Under the pieces are notes generated by a model. That model did no database searches. It was not told where the DNA came from and saw only the letters and a program-made list of their open reading frames with translations. From positions 1,302,001-1,366,000 of the forward strand of contig NZ_JACCBF010000001.1 in NCBI RefSeq assembly GCF_013409625.1: a stretch of DNA of 64,000 bases, in the 5' to 3' direction. The stretch is from Nocardioides kongjuensis. Its GTDB lineage: Bacteria; Actinomycetota; Actinomycetes; Propionibacteriales; Nocardioidaceae. The translations under genes were made by a program, and so were the position numbers. Below, piece by piece: positions 15,304 through 23,905 of the stretch; within the stretch, counting starts at the first letter, position 1, and each line of letters starts with the position of its first letter.

Positions 15304-15320
15304 GCGGTAGATGTTACCGC
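15304..15320. promoter_or_regulatory. Operator-like palindrome before AurF-like gene
   Basis: GCGGTA (15304-15309) and TACCGC (15315-15320) are exact inverted repeats with a 5-nt centre, 16 bp before the start codon. This form is common for TetR-family operators. No matching regulator is adjacent, so the binding protein is unknown. Confidence 0.5.
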
Positions 15321-15335
15321 CAGTAGCATGTAGTC

Positions 15336-16304
15336 ATGGCGCAGGGCGTGGACGTGACCACCTACCAGGACCAGCTGCGGACCCTGTCCGAGGCGTCGGT
15401 GGAGCACCACTTCGACGCCTTCGTCGACATCGCGTGGGACGACCCGGCGTACGCCGTCGACCCCCAGGACCCGCGCTGGATCCTGCCCGACGTCGACCCG
15501 CTCGGGCGGACCTCCTGGTACCGCGGGCTCCCGCGGGAGCGGCAGATCGAGGTGGGCTTCTACCGGCAGACCAATGTGGTCAAGGTCGGCCTGCAGTTCG
15601 AGCAGGTGCTCATCGCGGGTCTGATGATGTACTGCCTCGACCTGCCCAACGGGCGCGCCGAGTTCCGGTACTCCACCCACGAGGCGACCGAGGAGTGCCA
15701 CCACACCCAGATGTTCCAGGAGTTCGTGAACCGGACCGGCCTGGACGTCCCCGGCGCGCACAGCCTGTTCCGCGCGCTCGGTCCCTTCCTCCCGCTGGCC
15801 GCCAAGCACCTGCCCTTCATCTTCTTCGTCGGCGTCCTCGGTGGCGAGGAGCCGATCGACCACGTGCAGAAGGTGATGCTGCGCTCGGGCGCCCCGATGC
15901 ATCCGCTGCTCGAGCGGATCAGCCAGATCCACGTCGCCGAGGAGGCCCGCCACATCGGCTTCGCCCACCAGTTCCTCGAGCACCGGGCGCCCCGGCTCAA
16001 CCCCCTGCAGCGCGGGCTGGCCTCGGTGCTGACCCCGGTGCTGATGCGCGTGCTGTGCGACGCGATCGTCGTGCCCGGGCCGAGGGCGATCCGCGACATG
16101 GGCATCCCGCGCGAGGTCGCTCGCGAGGTGTGGTGGGAGAGCGCGGAGTCGCGGAAGTTCCTGCGCGACATGTTCGGCGACGTCCGGATGCTCGCCGAGT
16201 CGACCGGCCTGATGAACCCGGTCTCGCGCCGGGTCTGGCGGGCGCTGGGCATCGCCGGGCGTCCGAACCGGTTCCGGAGCGAGCCGGCGCCGGCCGCGGA
16301 CTGA
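15336..16304 (+). CDS. AurF-like diiron oxygenase family protein
   Basis: This 322-residue helical protein carries ferritin-like diiron ligands: E-ATEECHHTQMFQEF near residues 111-124 and AEEARHIGFAHQFLEHR near residues 200-216, matching the ExxH / ExxxH pairs of the p-aminobenzoate N-oxygenase AurF family. AurF oxidises an aryl amine to a nitro group, but most actinobacterial homologues have unknown substrates and often sit in lipid or natural-product loci. It stands alone with its own palindromic promoter, and no amine-making or ferredoxin gene is adjacent. The start at 15336 has a short leader. Confidence 0.85.
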   Translation: MAQGVDVTTYQDQLRTLSEASVEHHFDAFVDIAWDDPAYAVDPQDPRWILPDVDPLGRTSWYRGLPRERQIEVGFYRQTNVVKVGLQFEQVLIAGLMMYCLDLPNGRAEFRYSTHEATEECHHTQMFQEFVNRTGLDVPGAHSLFRALGPFLPLAAKHLPFIFFVGVLGGEEPIDHVQKVMLRSGAPMHPLLERISQIHVAEEARHIGFAHQFLEHRAPRLNPLQRGLASVLTPVLMRVLCDAIVVPGPRAIRDMGIPREVAREVWWESAESRKFLRDMFGDVRMLAESTGLMNPVSRRVWRALGIAGRPNRFRSEPAPAAD

Positions 16305-16317
16305 GAAGACCTCGTCC

Positions 16318-16368
16318 GTTGTTCTCATTTGAGGCTCTAAAGTGAGAACAACGACTACACTGTTCTCA
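16318..16368. promoter_or_regulatory. Inverted and direct repeats over the fic start (autoregulatory operator)
   Basis: GTTGTTCTCA (16318-16327) and TGAGAACAAC (16343-16352) are exact 10-bp inverted repeats with 15 nt between them. A third copy of the core, TGTTCTCA (16361-16368), ends on the first base of the Fic ATG. A -10-like TACACT at 16356-16361 would place the transcript start at or near the ATG, so the mRNA may be leaderless and a protein bound here would block it. Confidence 0.65.
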
Positions 16369-17585
16369 TGTCGTCCGACGGTCGTGGCGCGGCAACGCAC
16401 CTCGGCGTACCTGCGCACGGGACCGTGGAGGTCCCGTGGCGCCAGCTCCACCGTGGCGGCACGGCCGAGGACCGCAAGCTGCGCGCCGTCGTCACCTCGA
16501 TCCCGCCGGAGATCGCCGGCCTCGACCTGTGGGTGCCGGCGGCCCTCGCCGCCGAGTGCGACGAGGCGATTCGCGCGATGGCGGCGCTCGACGCCACCCG
16601 GGGCGACCACCTGCGCCCCCTCGCGACGTTGCTGCTGCGCGCCGAGTCCGTCGCCTCGTCGAAGATCGAGCACGAGGAGGCCTCGATCGAGGACTACGCC
16701 CGCGCGCTCCACGGGAGCCGGGCCAATGCGTCGGCGACGTCGATGGTGGCAGCGGGAGGGGCGGTCGACCACCTGCTCGAAGGTCCGATCGACGTCGACG
16801 GCCTGACGCGGGCGCACGGCCTGCTGATGGCTGCCGACCCAGCCGAGGCGGCGTACGCCGGGCGGTGGCGCGACATGCAGAACTGGATCGGCGGCTCCAA
16901 CCACTCTCCGCGCGGAGCGCTCTACGTGCCGCCGCCGGCGACGACGGTCTCTCGCCTCATGGACGACCTGGTCGACTTCGCGAACCGCACCGACGTCCCC
17001 GTCGTGATCCAGGCCGCCGTGGCGCATGCGCAGTTCGAGTCCATCCACCCCTTCACCGACGGCAACGGCCGGATCGGCCGAGCGCTGGCGGCCGCGGTCG
17101 TACGACGTCGCGGCGTCGCCCGCCACGTCGTCATCCCGACCGCGTCGGCACTGGTCGCCCAGCGCGAGCGGTACTTCGCCGCACTCGACGCCTACCGGGC
17201 CGGTGACGCCGGACCGGTGGTCCTCGCCTTCGCCCGCTCGGCCCGGATCGCGGCGGAGGAGGCGCACGCGACCGCCGACCTCCTCGCGGCGCTGCCGGAC
17301 GGCTGGCGCGAGCAGGCCGGCCGCCCGAAGGCCGGCACGGCAGCGGCACGGCTCATCGAGGACCTGGTGGCGGAGCCGATCTTCACCACCGACGAGGTCG
17401 AGCGCCGGCTCGGCGTCCCGGTGGCGAGCGCCTACCGCGCGGTCGAGCGGCTGGCGTCGGCCGGGATCGTCCGGCCGCTGACCGACCGCAAGCGGAACCA
17501 GGTCTGGGGTGCGGCCGACGTGCTGGACGAGCTCGACGACCTCGGTGTGCGCATCGGCGTACGGGCGCGGCGCGACCTCGCCTGA
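16368..17585 (+). CDS. Fic family protein with C-terminal winged helix
   Basis: This is a 405-residue Fic protein, which typically transfers AMP (or another nucleotide) to target hydroxyls. The active-site loop HPFTDGNGR lies at residues 227-235, with the full catalytic His, acidic residue and Asn/Arg. An N-terminal Fic_N region holds the inhibitory helix SSKIEHEE near residues 97-104, in the position of the S/T-xxx-E-(G/N) motif, here with His after Glu. Residues about 325-390 contain VEPIFTTDEVERRLGVPVASAYRAVERLASAGIVRPL, a winged-helix domain. The domain order suggests a transcriptionally self-controlled Fic, supported by three repeats over its own start. No antitoxin gene is adjacent. Confidence 0.93.
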   Translation: MSSDGRGAATHLGVPAHGTVEVPWRQLHRGGTAEDRKLRAVVTSIPPEIAGLDLWVPAALAAECDEAIRAMAALDATRGDHLRPLATLLLRAESVASSKIEHEEASIEDYARALHGSRANASATSMVAAGGAVDHLLEGPIDVDGLTRAHGLLMAADPAEAAYAGRWRDMQNWIGGSNHSPRGALYVPPPATTVSRLMDDLVDFANRTDVPVVIQAAVAHAQFESIHPFTDGNGRIGRALAAAVVRRRGVARHVVIPTASALVAQRERYFAALDAYRAGDAGPVVLAFARSARIAAEEAHATADLLAALPDGWREQAGRPKAGTAAARLIEDLVAEPIFTTDEVERRLGVPVASAYRAVERLASAGIVRPLTDRKRNQVWGAADVLDELDDLGVRIGVRARRDLA

Positions 17586-17588
17586 TCG

Positions 17589-18557
17589 TCAGCTCAGGTA
17601 CCAGTCCGGCAGCTCCCCGGGCCGCAGGTCCGTCTCGTCGCCGGGCCGGGTGAGCGTGAGCACCGCGCGCACGATCTCCGGCCGGTCGTGCAGTGCGTCG
17701 GCGATCGCGCCGAGCCGCCCGGCGACGTCGGACTCCGGGGCGTCACCCTCCAGGTCGACGGCGGCGACCAGGAAGATCCGGTCCGCGCCGACCCACTCCA
17801 TGTGCAGGTAGCTGATCCGCGCGATCTCCGGGTGCTCGAGCAGGGCGCGCAGTGCGATGTTGCGGGCCAGCGGCGTGACCGCCTCGCCGGTGAGGAAGTC
17901 CATGTTGCGGCGGATCAGGAAGAGCGCGACCACACCGAGCAGGATGCCGACCAGGATCGAGCCGAGCGCGTCCCACACGGGGTCGCCGGTGAGCTGGTGG
18001 AGCAGGATGCCGACGAACGCCACGACCAGGCCGACGAGCGCGGCGAAGTCCTCGGCGAAGACCGCGCGCAGCATCGGGTTCGAGGTGATCTTGAGGTAGC
18101 GCAGCGGATGCAGCCGACGCGGCACGGCGGCGTCACGGGCCTGGCGCAGCGCCTGCAGGAAGGACGTGCCCTCCAGCAGGAACGCCACCGCGAGCACGGC
18201 GTACGCCCAGGCGTACGACGGCGCCTCCTCCTCCGCGTGCAGGGACTGGACGCCGTGCCAGATCGACACCGCGGAGCCCACCGAGAAGAGTCCGAAGGCG
18301 GCGAACATCGACCAGATGTAGCCGACCCGGCCGTAGCCGAGGGAGTGCTCGGCGTCCGGTGGCCGGGCGGCCTTGCGCTCGCCGACGAGGAGGAACACCT
18401 CGTTGCCGGTGTCGGCCCAGGAGTGGGCGGCCTCGGCGGTCATCGACGCCGAGCCGGTCACGCCGGCGGCCACGGACTTGGCGACGGCGATCAGGGCGTT
18501 GGCGGACAGGGCGACGAGCACCGTGACCAGGCTCTCGCTGCGCTCGGTGGACGTCAC
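17589..18557 (-). CDS. Cation diffusion facilitator (CDF) family transporter
   Basis: This 322-residue membrane protein has the CDF start [43 protein letters not shown], with the H-xxx-D transport-site pattern (HSWAD). A second DxxxD-like site lies in the fifth helix ([13 protein letters not shown]). The cytoplasmic C-terminal domain, about residues 215-320, is the usual ferredoxin-like ZT dimer domain. It probably exports zinc, iron or manganese by proton exchange. A GTG at 18557 gives a normal N terminus. It is 17 bp downstream of the PaaX gene on the same strand and tail to tail with fic (3 bp gap). Confidence 0.9.
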   Translation of the reverse strand: MTSTERSESLVTVLVALSANALIAVAKSVAAGVTGSASMTAEAAHSWADTGNEVFLLVGERKAARPPDAEHSLGYGRVGYIWSMFAAFGLFSVGSAVSIWHGVQSLHAEEEAPSYAWAYAVLAVAFLLEGTSFLQALRQARDAAVPRRLHPLRYLKITSNPMLRAVFAEDFAALVGLVVAFVGILLHQLTGDPVWDALGSILVGILLGVVALFLIRRNMDFLTGEAVTPLARNIALRALLEHPEIARISYLHMEWVGADRIFLVAAVDLEGDAPESDVAGRLGAIADALHDRPEIVRAVLTLTRPGDETDLRPGELPDWYLS

Positions 18558-18574
18558 CCGGCCATTGTGATGTC

Positions 18575-19309
18575 TCAGGCGGCCCCGTCGGTGAGGCTGC
18601 GCCGCATGTCGACGACCCACTGCTTGTAGGCGACGTGCGAGGCGCGCAGGGCGTCGCCCGGCCAGTCGTCGGGCAGCAGCGAGGCCGGTAGCACCGGGTC
18701 GGCGAGCAGGTGGCGCCCCGAGGTGGCACAGGCGGTGAACCGCAGCACCGGGTCGTCGGTGGCGGTCGCGTCGAGCAACCGACGGGCGGTCGCGGCCCAC
18801 CCGTCGAGGTCCCACAGGCGAGCACACAGCGACGCCGGCTCGGCGGCGGGGGCCGCGCCGGTGAACCGCTCGCACACCTCGCTCACCGCCTCCGGCCAGG
18901 CCAGGTCGAGGTTGGCCGGCCGGGCCCACAGGCCCTCGCGGAGCTCGGCGAGCCTCAGGTCGCTCAGCGCGGCGCGCAGCTCGGCGCGGTCGCTCGCCGT
19001 CCGCCCGGCGGTGGTCACCGCGACCAGGTCCCAGGTTCGGTCCCACTCCCGCAGCGACGGGTGGGCGGCCTCCTCCTGCCGTCGCTGGCGTACGACGAGC
19101 CGCTCGGAGAGCCGGTAGGCCCCCTCCTCGTCGCGGACCACGTCGCCGGCGGTGGTCATCCGCGAGAGTGCGACGCGCACGGTCGGCTCCGCGAAGCCCA
19201 CGACCGAGGCGGCCGCGACCAGCTCGCGGGTGGTCAGGCGCGGGACCTCGGCGCCGAGCAGCAGGGTGAGCAGCGCGGACCGGGTCGAGACGGGCTTGAG
19301 ATCAGGCAT
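18575..19309 (-). CDS. PaaX family transcriptional regulator
   Basis: This 244-residue protein begins [64 protein letters not shown], the winged-helix and linker of PaaX proteins. The middle ([46 protein letters not shown]) and the C-terminal helical part also match. PaaX represses phenylacetate catabolic genes and responds to phenylacetyl-CoA. Here the divergent SDR-PaaI pair is the likely target, so the substrate may be an aryl- or fatty acyl-CoA. No paaA-K genes are in the window. Confidence 0.9.
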   Translation of the reverse strand: MPDLKPVSTRSALLTLLLGAEVPRLTTRELVAAASVVGFAEPTVRVALSRMTTAGDVVRDEEGAYRLSERLVVRQRRQEEAAHPSLREWDRTWDLVAVTTAGRTASDRAELRAALSDLRLAELREGLWARPANLDLAWPEAVSEVCERFTGAAPAAEPASLCARLWDLDGWAATARRLLDATATDDPVLRFTACATSGRHLLADPVLPASLLPDDWPGDALRASHVAYKQWVVDMRRSLTDGAA

Positions 19310-19411
19310 GACGACAGGGATGTTACAGAACTCCGACGGCCGTCGCTCGCCTGTTGTGACCTATATCTAACACTCTTGGCACAACTGTCCGTCATATGTA
19401 ACGGTGCCGCC

Positions 19412-20275
19412 ATGACGGAGACAGCGCAGACACCCCAGCAGCGCCTTGCTGGACGCACCCTGATGATGTCCGGCGGCAGCCGGGGGATCGGACTGGCCAT
19501 CGGGCTGGCGGCGGCGCGCGAGGGCGCCAACGTCGTCCTCCTGGCGAAGACCGACGTGCCGGACCCGCGGCTGCCCGGCACCGTGCACACCGCGGCCGCC
19601 GAGATCGAGGCCGCGGGCGGCCAGGCGCTCGCCGTCGTCGGCGACGTCCGCGACGAGGCGTCGGTGGCGGACGCCGTCGCGCGCGCCGTCGAGCGCTTCG
19701 GCGGCATCGACATCTGCCTCAACAACGCCTCGGCGATCGCCCTCGACAGCACCGAGGAGCTCCCGGTCAAGCGCTTCGACCTGATGACCCAGATCCAGCT
19801 GCGGGGCACGTACCTGCTGACCCGCGCCTGCCTGCCCCACCTGCGCACCGGCACCAACCCGCACGTCCTCTCGCTCAGCCCGCCGCTGAACCTGTCGCCG
19901 CAGTGGCTCGGCAAGCACCCGGCGTACACGTTGGCGAAGTACGGCATGTCACTGCTGACCCTCGGCTGGGCGGCGGAGTACGCCGAGGCGGGTGTCGCCG
20001 CCAACTGCCTGTGGCCCGAGACGCTGATCGCCACCTCCGCCGTGCAGAACCTGCTCGGCGGCGACGCGGCGATGCAGAAGGCGCGCACGCCCGAGATCAT
20101 GGCCGACGCCGCGATCGAGGTGCTGACCCGTCCCTCGCGCGAGTTCACCGGCAACGCCGTGCTCGACGTCGACGTGCTGCGCGAGGCCGGCGTGAGCGAC
20201 CTGTCGTCGTACGGCGGCACCGGGGAGCTCGAGTACGACATCTTCGTGGACCCGCCGGCGGGGCAGACCCGGTGA
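19412..20275 (+). CDS. SDR family oxidoreductase (HSDL2-like)
   Basis: This 287-residue protein has SGGSRGIGLAIGLAAAREGANVVLLAKTDVPDPRLPGTVHTAAAEIEAAGGQA, the N terminus of the HSDL2 / citronellol-type SDR subgroup. NNASAI and Y-xxx-K (YTLAKYG) follow, with S in SLSPPLNLSP rather than the usual position. Members act on hydrophobic or acyl substrates. Its stop overlaps the GTG of the PaaI gene (GTGA). It is divergent from paaX. A TTGGCA box with a following TAACGG places a possible promoter very close to the ATG, so the leader may be short. Confidence 0.9.
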   Translation: MTETAQTPQQRLAGRTLMMSGGSRGIGLAIGLAAAREGANVVLLAKTDVPDPRLPGTVHTAAAEIEAAGGQALAVVGDVRDEASVADAVARAVERFGGIDICLNNASAIALDSTEELPVKRFDLMTQIQLRGTYLLTRACLPHLRTGTNPHVLSLSPPLNLSPQWLGKHPAYTLAKYGMSLLTLGWAAEYAEAGVAANCLWPETLIATSAVQNLLGGDAAMQKARTPEIMADAAIEVLTRPSREFTGNAVLDVDVLREAGVSDLSSYGGTGELEYDIFVDPPAGQTR

Positions 20276-20643
20276 GCGGTCCGCGCGACGCGTTCGCCGC
20301 GACCCTCGGCGTCGACGTGGTCGGGTACGGCGGCGGCCGGGCCGAGGCACGCGTGACCGTCACCGACGACCACCTGAACCCGCACGGCACCGCGCACGGC
20401 TCGTTCCTCTTCTCGCTGGCCGGCATCGCCCTGGCGGCGGCCGCCAATGACGCCGAGCACTCGGGCGTGGTCAGCGCGGTGCACGTCGACTACGTGCGCC
20501 CGGCTCGGGCGGGCGACGCGCTCGTGGCCACGGCCGAGGTCGCCGAGCGGCTGGCCAGGGAGGACCTGTTCGTCATCCGGGTCACCCACGGGGACGAGCT
20601 GGTGGCCCGGGCCAACGGGCGGGCCAACCGCCGCACCCGCTGA
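20272..20643 (+). CDS. PaaI family hotdog thioesterase
   Basis: This 123-residue hotdog protein has the PaaI core DDHLNPHGTAHGSFLFSLAGIALAAAAND (H-G-xxx-G) and VHVDYVRPARAGDALVATAEV. It should hydrolyse aromatic or acyl-CoA thioesters, often releasing dead-end CoA esters. It starts at GTG 20272 inside the stop of the SDR gene, so it is translationally coupled. Its pairing with PaaX upstream supports a role in aryl-acyl-CoA metabolism. Confidence 0.92.
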   Translation: MSGPRDAFAATLGVDVVGYGGGRAEARVTVTDDHLNPHGTAHGSFLFSLAGIALAAAANDAEHSGVVSAVHVDYVRPARAGDALVATAEVAERLAREDLFVIRVTHGDELVARANGRANRRTR

Positions 20644-20648
20644 CGGTC

Positions 20649-21857
20649 TCAGCACTCCAGGGCGAGCCGGAGCCGCGAGTGCCGGCGCACGATGATGCTC
20701 GGCACCCAGGCGGCGGCCTCGTCCTCCGGGCCGTCGAGGCGGAACGACCTGGTCCGGGTCAGCAGCGCGTGGATCGCGACCGTCGCCTCGAGCCGCGCCA
20801 GCGCCGAGCCGACGCAGAAGTGGATCCCACGGCCGAAGGCGAGGTGCTGGCGCACGCCGTCCCGGCCGAGGTCGAGCAGGTCGGGCTCCTCGAACCGGGC
20901 CGGGTCGCGGTTCGCGGCACCCCAGAGCAGGAGCAGGGTGCTGCCGGCAGGCAGGTCGACGCCGCCGAGCGTGGTGTCGGCGAGCACGTGCCGGTAGTGC
21001 CCGCGGAAGGGTGACTCGAGGCGCAGGCACTCGTCGAGGAACGCGTCGACCAGGTCCGGCTCGGCGCGCAGCCGGTTCTGCAGGCAGCGGTCGGTCGCCA
21101 GCCGGTGTGCCGCCGTGCCGAGGAGGCCGGCGGTGGACTCGCCACCGGCGCCGACCAGCTGCAGCAGGACGAGGACTGCGGTGCCGACCTCGAGCTCGCC
21201 GAGCTGCACGGCCAGCGCCAGCTCGCCCATCAGGTCGTCGCCGGGGCGGTCGAGGGCTTCCTCGAAGCGTGCGGCGAGGTACTCGTGCAGTGCGAACGAC
21301 GCGCGGACGGTCGCGTCCAGCCGCGCCTCGTCGACCCAGCCACCGAGCATCTCCGTGCTCTCGTAGGCCCAGCGCAGCAGGTCCGGGACGTCGTCGGGTG
21401 CCAGCCCGATCAGCTCGGCGACCAGGTTGAGCGGCAGCCGGTCGGCCATGTCGACGGCCCAGTCACCGCAGGTCCCGGAGAAGTGGGCCGACCACAGCCG
21501 GTCCACCTGCCCGGTCACCGAGGACTCCAGTGCCCGGATCCGGCGTCCGATCGTGCTGAGCACGGCCGTGCGGTGGACCTTGTGGGTCGGGTCGTCGGCC
21601 GTGGCGAGGACCTGCTCGATCGTGCCTCCGCCGTCCATCGGAAGTGACGTCGCGGTGCCGTCCGGCCGGCGCAGCAGCACGGAGCGCAGGTTCGAGGAGT
21701 AGGTCCCGGGCGCGCCGAGGACCTCCTGGACCAGGTCCCACGACGAGACGAGGTGGACGTCGGTCCCGGGGACGCGGTGGACGGGGGAGCGGGATCGCAG
21801 CCCGGCCAGTGCCGGGTACGGGTCGGCGACCAGCGCCGGGTCGAACACGTCGAACAT
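20649..21857 (-). CDS. Cytochrome P450
   Basis: This 402-residue soluble P450 has the oxygen-activating helix I pattern VGAGGESTAG, the ExxR pair in DECLRLES, and the heme-ligand loop HLAFGRGIHFCVGSALARLE with the cysteine ligand. The acid/alcohol pair of helix I is E-S-T rather than (D/E)-T, typical of some actinobacterial P450s. It should monooxygenate a hydrophobic substrate using ferredoxin partners, which are not encoded nearby. It is divergent from a TetR gene and converges on the PaaI gene with only 5 bp between. Confidence 0.95.
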   Translation of the reverse strand: MFDVFDPALVADPYPALAGLRSRSPVHRVPGTDVHLVSSWDLVQEVLGAPGTYSSNLRSVLLRRPDGTATSLPMDGGGTIEQVLATADDPTHKVHRTAVLSTIGRRIRALESSVTGQVDRLWSAHFSGTCGDWAVDMADRLPLNLVAELIGLAPDDVPDLLRWAYESTEMLGGWVDEARLDATVRASFALHEYLAARFEEALDRPGDDLMGELALAVQLGELEVGTAVLVLLQLVGAGGESTAGLLGTAAHRLATDRCLQNRLRAEPDLVDAFLDECLRLESPFRGHYRHVLADTTLGGVDLPAGSTLLLLWGAANRDPARFEEPDLLDLGRDGVRQHLAFGRGIHFCVGSALARLEATVAIHALLTRTRSFRLDGPEDEAAAWVPSIIVRRHSRLRLALEC

Positions 21858-21963
21858 GGAGCCAGTGTCGGGCCGCGGCAGCGGTGCGTCAGCAGAAGCG
21901 GACAGGTCCGCGACGAGTTACCCACTTTGTGTCTCATTCCCTGCCTGGAGGTGGTCCGGAAGT

Positions 21964-21978
21964 GTCTCGGTGCGAGAC
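21964..21978. promoter_or_regulatory. Operator-like palindrome, P450/TetR divergent promoter
   Basis: GTCTCG (21964-21969) and CGAGAC (21973-21978) are exact inverted repeats with a GTG centre, 9 bp before the TetR start and about 107 bp before the P450 start. A similar half word, GTGTCTCAT, lies upstream at 21929-21937. It is the likely binding site of the adjacent TetR protein. Confidence 0.6.
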
Positions 21979-21987
21979 CCTCTGCGC

Positions 21988-22569
21988 ATGACGCAGGGCG
22001 ACTGGCTGCTCGACGGGAGGCGCCGCGAGGCCGCCGTACGGCGCATCCACCGCGCCGCGGGCGAGCTCTTCCTCGAGCGGGGCATCGAGCGGACGACGGC
22101 CGACGCCATCGCCCGCCGCGCCGGCTGCTCGCGGGCGACCTTCTACCGCCTCGTCGGGAGCCGTGCGGCGCTGATCGACGCCCTGCTCACCGACGGTGCG
22201 GCAGCGGTCGTCGCGCGGGTCGAGGAGGCGACGGCCGGGACGACCGGAGCCGAACGGGCGACCGAGGCGATCGTCACCGCCGCCGCTGCGATCCGCGACG
22301 ACCCCGTCGCCGCCACCTGGTTGCGCGAGCGCGGCAGCATCGACGACCTGCTCGGCGGCCCCGACGGGGTCACCGCGCTCGCCCGGACCCTGACCGGCGC
22401 CTCCCGTCCGGACAGCCGGGACGGTGAGTGGATCGTCCGCTCGGTGCTGTCGCTGGTGGCCATGCCGGGCGCGGACCCGGCGACCGAGCGCGCCCTGGTG
22501 GCGGCGTACGTCGTCCCGCCGCTCGGCCTGGAGAGCGCCGAGGTGCCCCGGCTCAGGAGCGGCCCGTGA
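21988..22569 (+). CDS. TetR family regulator
   Basis: This 193-residue regulator has AVRRIHRAAGELFLERGIERTTADAIARRAGCSRATFYRLVGSRAALIDALL near residues 16-68, a clear TetR HTH. The ligand domain is short and alanine-rich. The ATG at 21988 lies just after the palindrome, so it should repress its own transcription and that of the divergent P450 gene. Its 3' end overlaps the convergent metallohydrolase gene by 17 bp. Confidence 0.9.
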   Translation: MTQGDWLLDGRRREAAVRRIHRAAGELFLERGIERTTADAIARRAGCSRATFYRLVGSRAALIDALLTDGAAAVVARVEEATAGTTGAERATEAIVTAAAAIRDDPVAATWLRERGSIDDLLGGPDGVTALARTLTGASRPDSRDGEWIVRSVLSLVAMPGADPATERALVAAYVVPPLGLESAEVPRLRSGP

Positions 22570-23893
22570 TCGCGCGCTCGGTGCCCAGGCTCGCCCGAGC
22601 TGCGGCCCGCGTGCCGGCGTCGCGGGACCCGGGGGCAGCGTGGCCGGCCTGCGCGGCGCCCTTCCACGTGCCGCGGATGCCGTGGTCGCGCTGCATCCGG
22701 CCGAAGTAGTCGACCACCTCGACCTCACGCGCGCGGATGGCCAGCTCGGTCGACGTCGGCCCGTCGGCGACCGGCGCATCGGCCGCGACCGCTGCCGCCC
22801 TCGCCGAGGCCCGCGCTGCCGCGAGCCGCTCGCCGATGTGGTCGGCCCAGGCCTCGTAGAACGCCGCCCGGGCGGTCGATCCGTGCACCGGCTTCAGCTC
22901 CCAGCGTCGGCGCCGCGCGTTCCAGACCTCGCGCTGGTCGGCCTTGTGGGCGCCTGAGCGCAGGTGGGCGTCGCCGTCGGCGACCATCTGGGTGACCAAG
23001 GTGGCGTAGAGCGCCTGGACCACCGCGATGTCGGACGGGAAGCCGTAGAGCGTGACCCGGGTGTTGCTGGTGTAGATCGCCACCCTCACGTCGTTGGCGC
23101 GCGCGATCTCGAGGATCAGCCGCACGTAACGGGCCAGCGAGCGCTTGCCGGACTCGCCGATCAGCACCGTCTCCCAGGTCGGCTCCTCGCGCTTCTCCTC
23201 GGCACCGGCCCTCGCCCGGGCGACCGCGAGGGCGATCTGGTGGCGGGTGGCCAGCGACTGCGCCTTGGCGAAGAAGGCCTCGCGCTCGGCCGCGTTGGAG
23301 GTCCGCTCGGCCTGGCGCAGCAGCCGCCCGATCCGCAGCAGGGTCCGGTCCTCGCCGTCGACACCGGTGTCGAGCCCGTGCAGCCGGTAGGCGGTGTGGA
23401 GCAGGTCGGCCAGCACCGGCATGCCGAGGTCCTCGAGCAGCCTCAGGTAGGTGGTGCGAAACTCCGGGCCGTGCCCGAGCGCGCCCGCCAAGTGGTGGGC
23501 CACCTCGTGCAGCACGACGGCGGCGCGCAACGACCACGACCCGCCTACCTCGCGCGGCGGGATCGCGACCACGCCCCGCGAGGGCAGCTCGTCGTACTCG
23601 TAGTGCGCCTTGGCGTTGCCCCGTCGCGCCCGGACCACGACCGGCACCGTGGCGAGGTCGAGGCCCGCCCCGTCGTCGTAGGGGCTCCCGGTGGCGACCA
23701 GGTGGGCGAGCACCCTGTCGACGAACTCCTGGACGTGCGCCGGGTCGGTGAACCGCGGCTCGGTCTCGGGCTCGAAGGACTGCAGTGTGCCGCCGACCTG
23801 GATCCGCAGCGGCTCACCCGGCGTGCGCGCGGCCTCGTCGAGCCAGCCGGCGAACAGGTCCTCGGCGGCGTAGACCTCGCGGGTGTCGGGCAT
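22553..23893 (-). CDS. DUF2786 / TIGR04338-type putative metallohydrolase
   Basis: This 446-residue protein has a zinc-metallohydrolase signature, VVLHEVAHHLAGALGHGPEF, at about residues 126-145 with HExxH at 129-133 and a possible third ligand His141. It is followed near residues 185-215 by IGRLLRQAERTSNAAEREAFFAKAQSLATRHQI, the DUF2786 helix pair. The N-terminal 100 residues and the region 230-350 (WETVLIGESGKRSLARYVRLILEIARANDVRVAIYTSNTRVTLYGF) match the actinobacterial TIGR04338 family as I remember it. The reaction is unknown. There is no signal peptide, so it acts in the cytoplasm. It is downstream of the CDP-glycerol-type transferase by 12 bp and likely cotranscribed. Confidence 0.75.
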   Translation of the reverse strand: MPDTREVYAAEDLFAGWLDEAARTPGEPLRIQVGGTLQSFEPETEPRFTDPAHVQEFVDRVLAHLVATGSPYDDGAGLDLATVPVVVRARRGNAKAHYEYDELPSRGVVAIPPREVGGSWSLRAAVVLHEVAHHLAGALGHGPEFRTTYLRLLEDLGMPVLADLLHTAYRLHGLDTGVDGEDRTLLRIGRLLRQAERTSNAAEREAFFAKAQSLATRHQIALAVARARAGAEEKREEPTWETVLIGESGKRSLARYVRLILEIARANDVRVAIYTSNTRVTLYGFPSDIAVVQALYATLVTQMVADGDAHLRSGAHKADQREVWNARRRRWELKPVHGSTARAAFYEAWADHIGERLAAARASARAAAVAADAPVADGPTSTELAIRAREVEVVDYFGRMQRDHGIRGTWKGAAQAGHAAPGSRDAGTRAAARASLGTERAITGRS

Positions 23894-23905
23894 GCGCCCA
23901 GCCTG

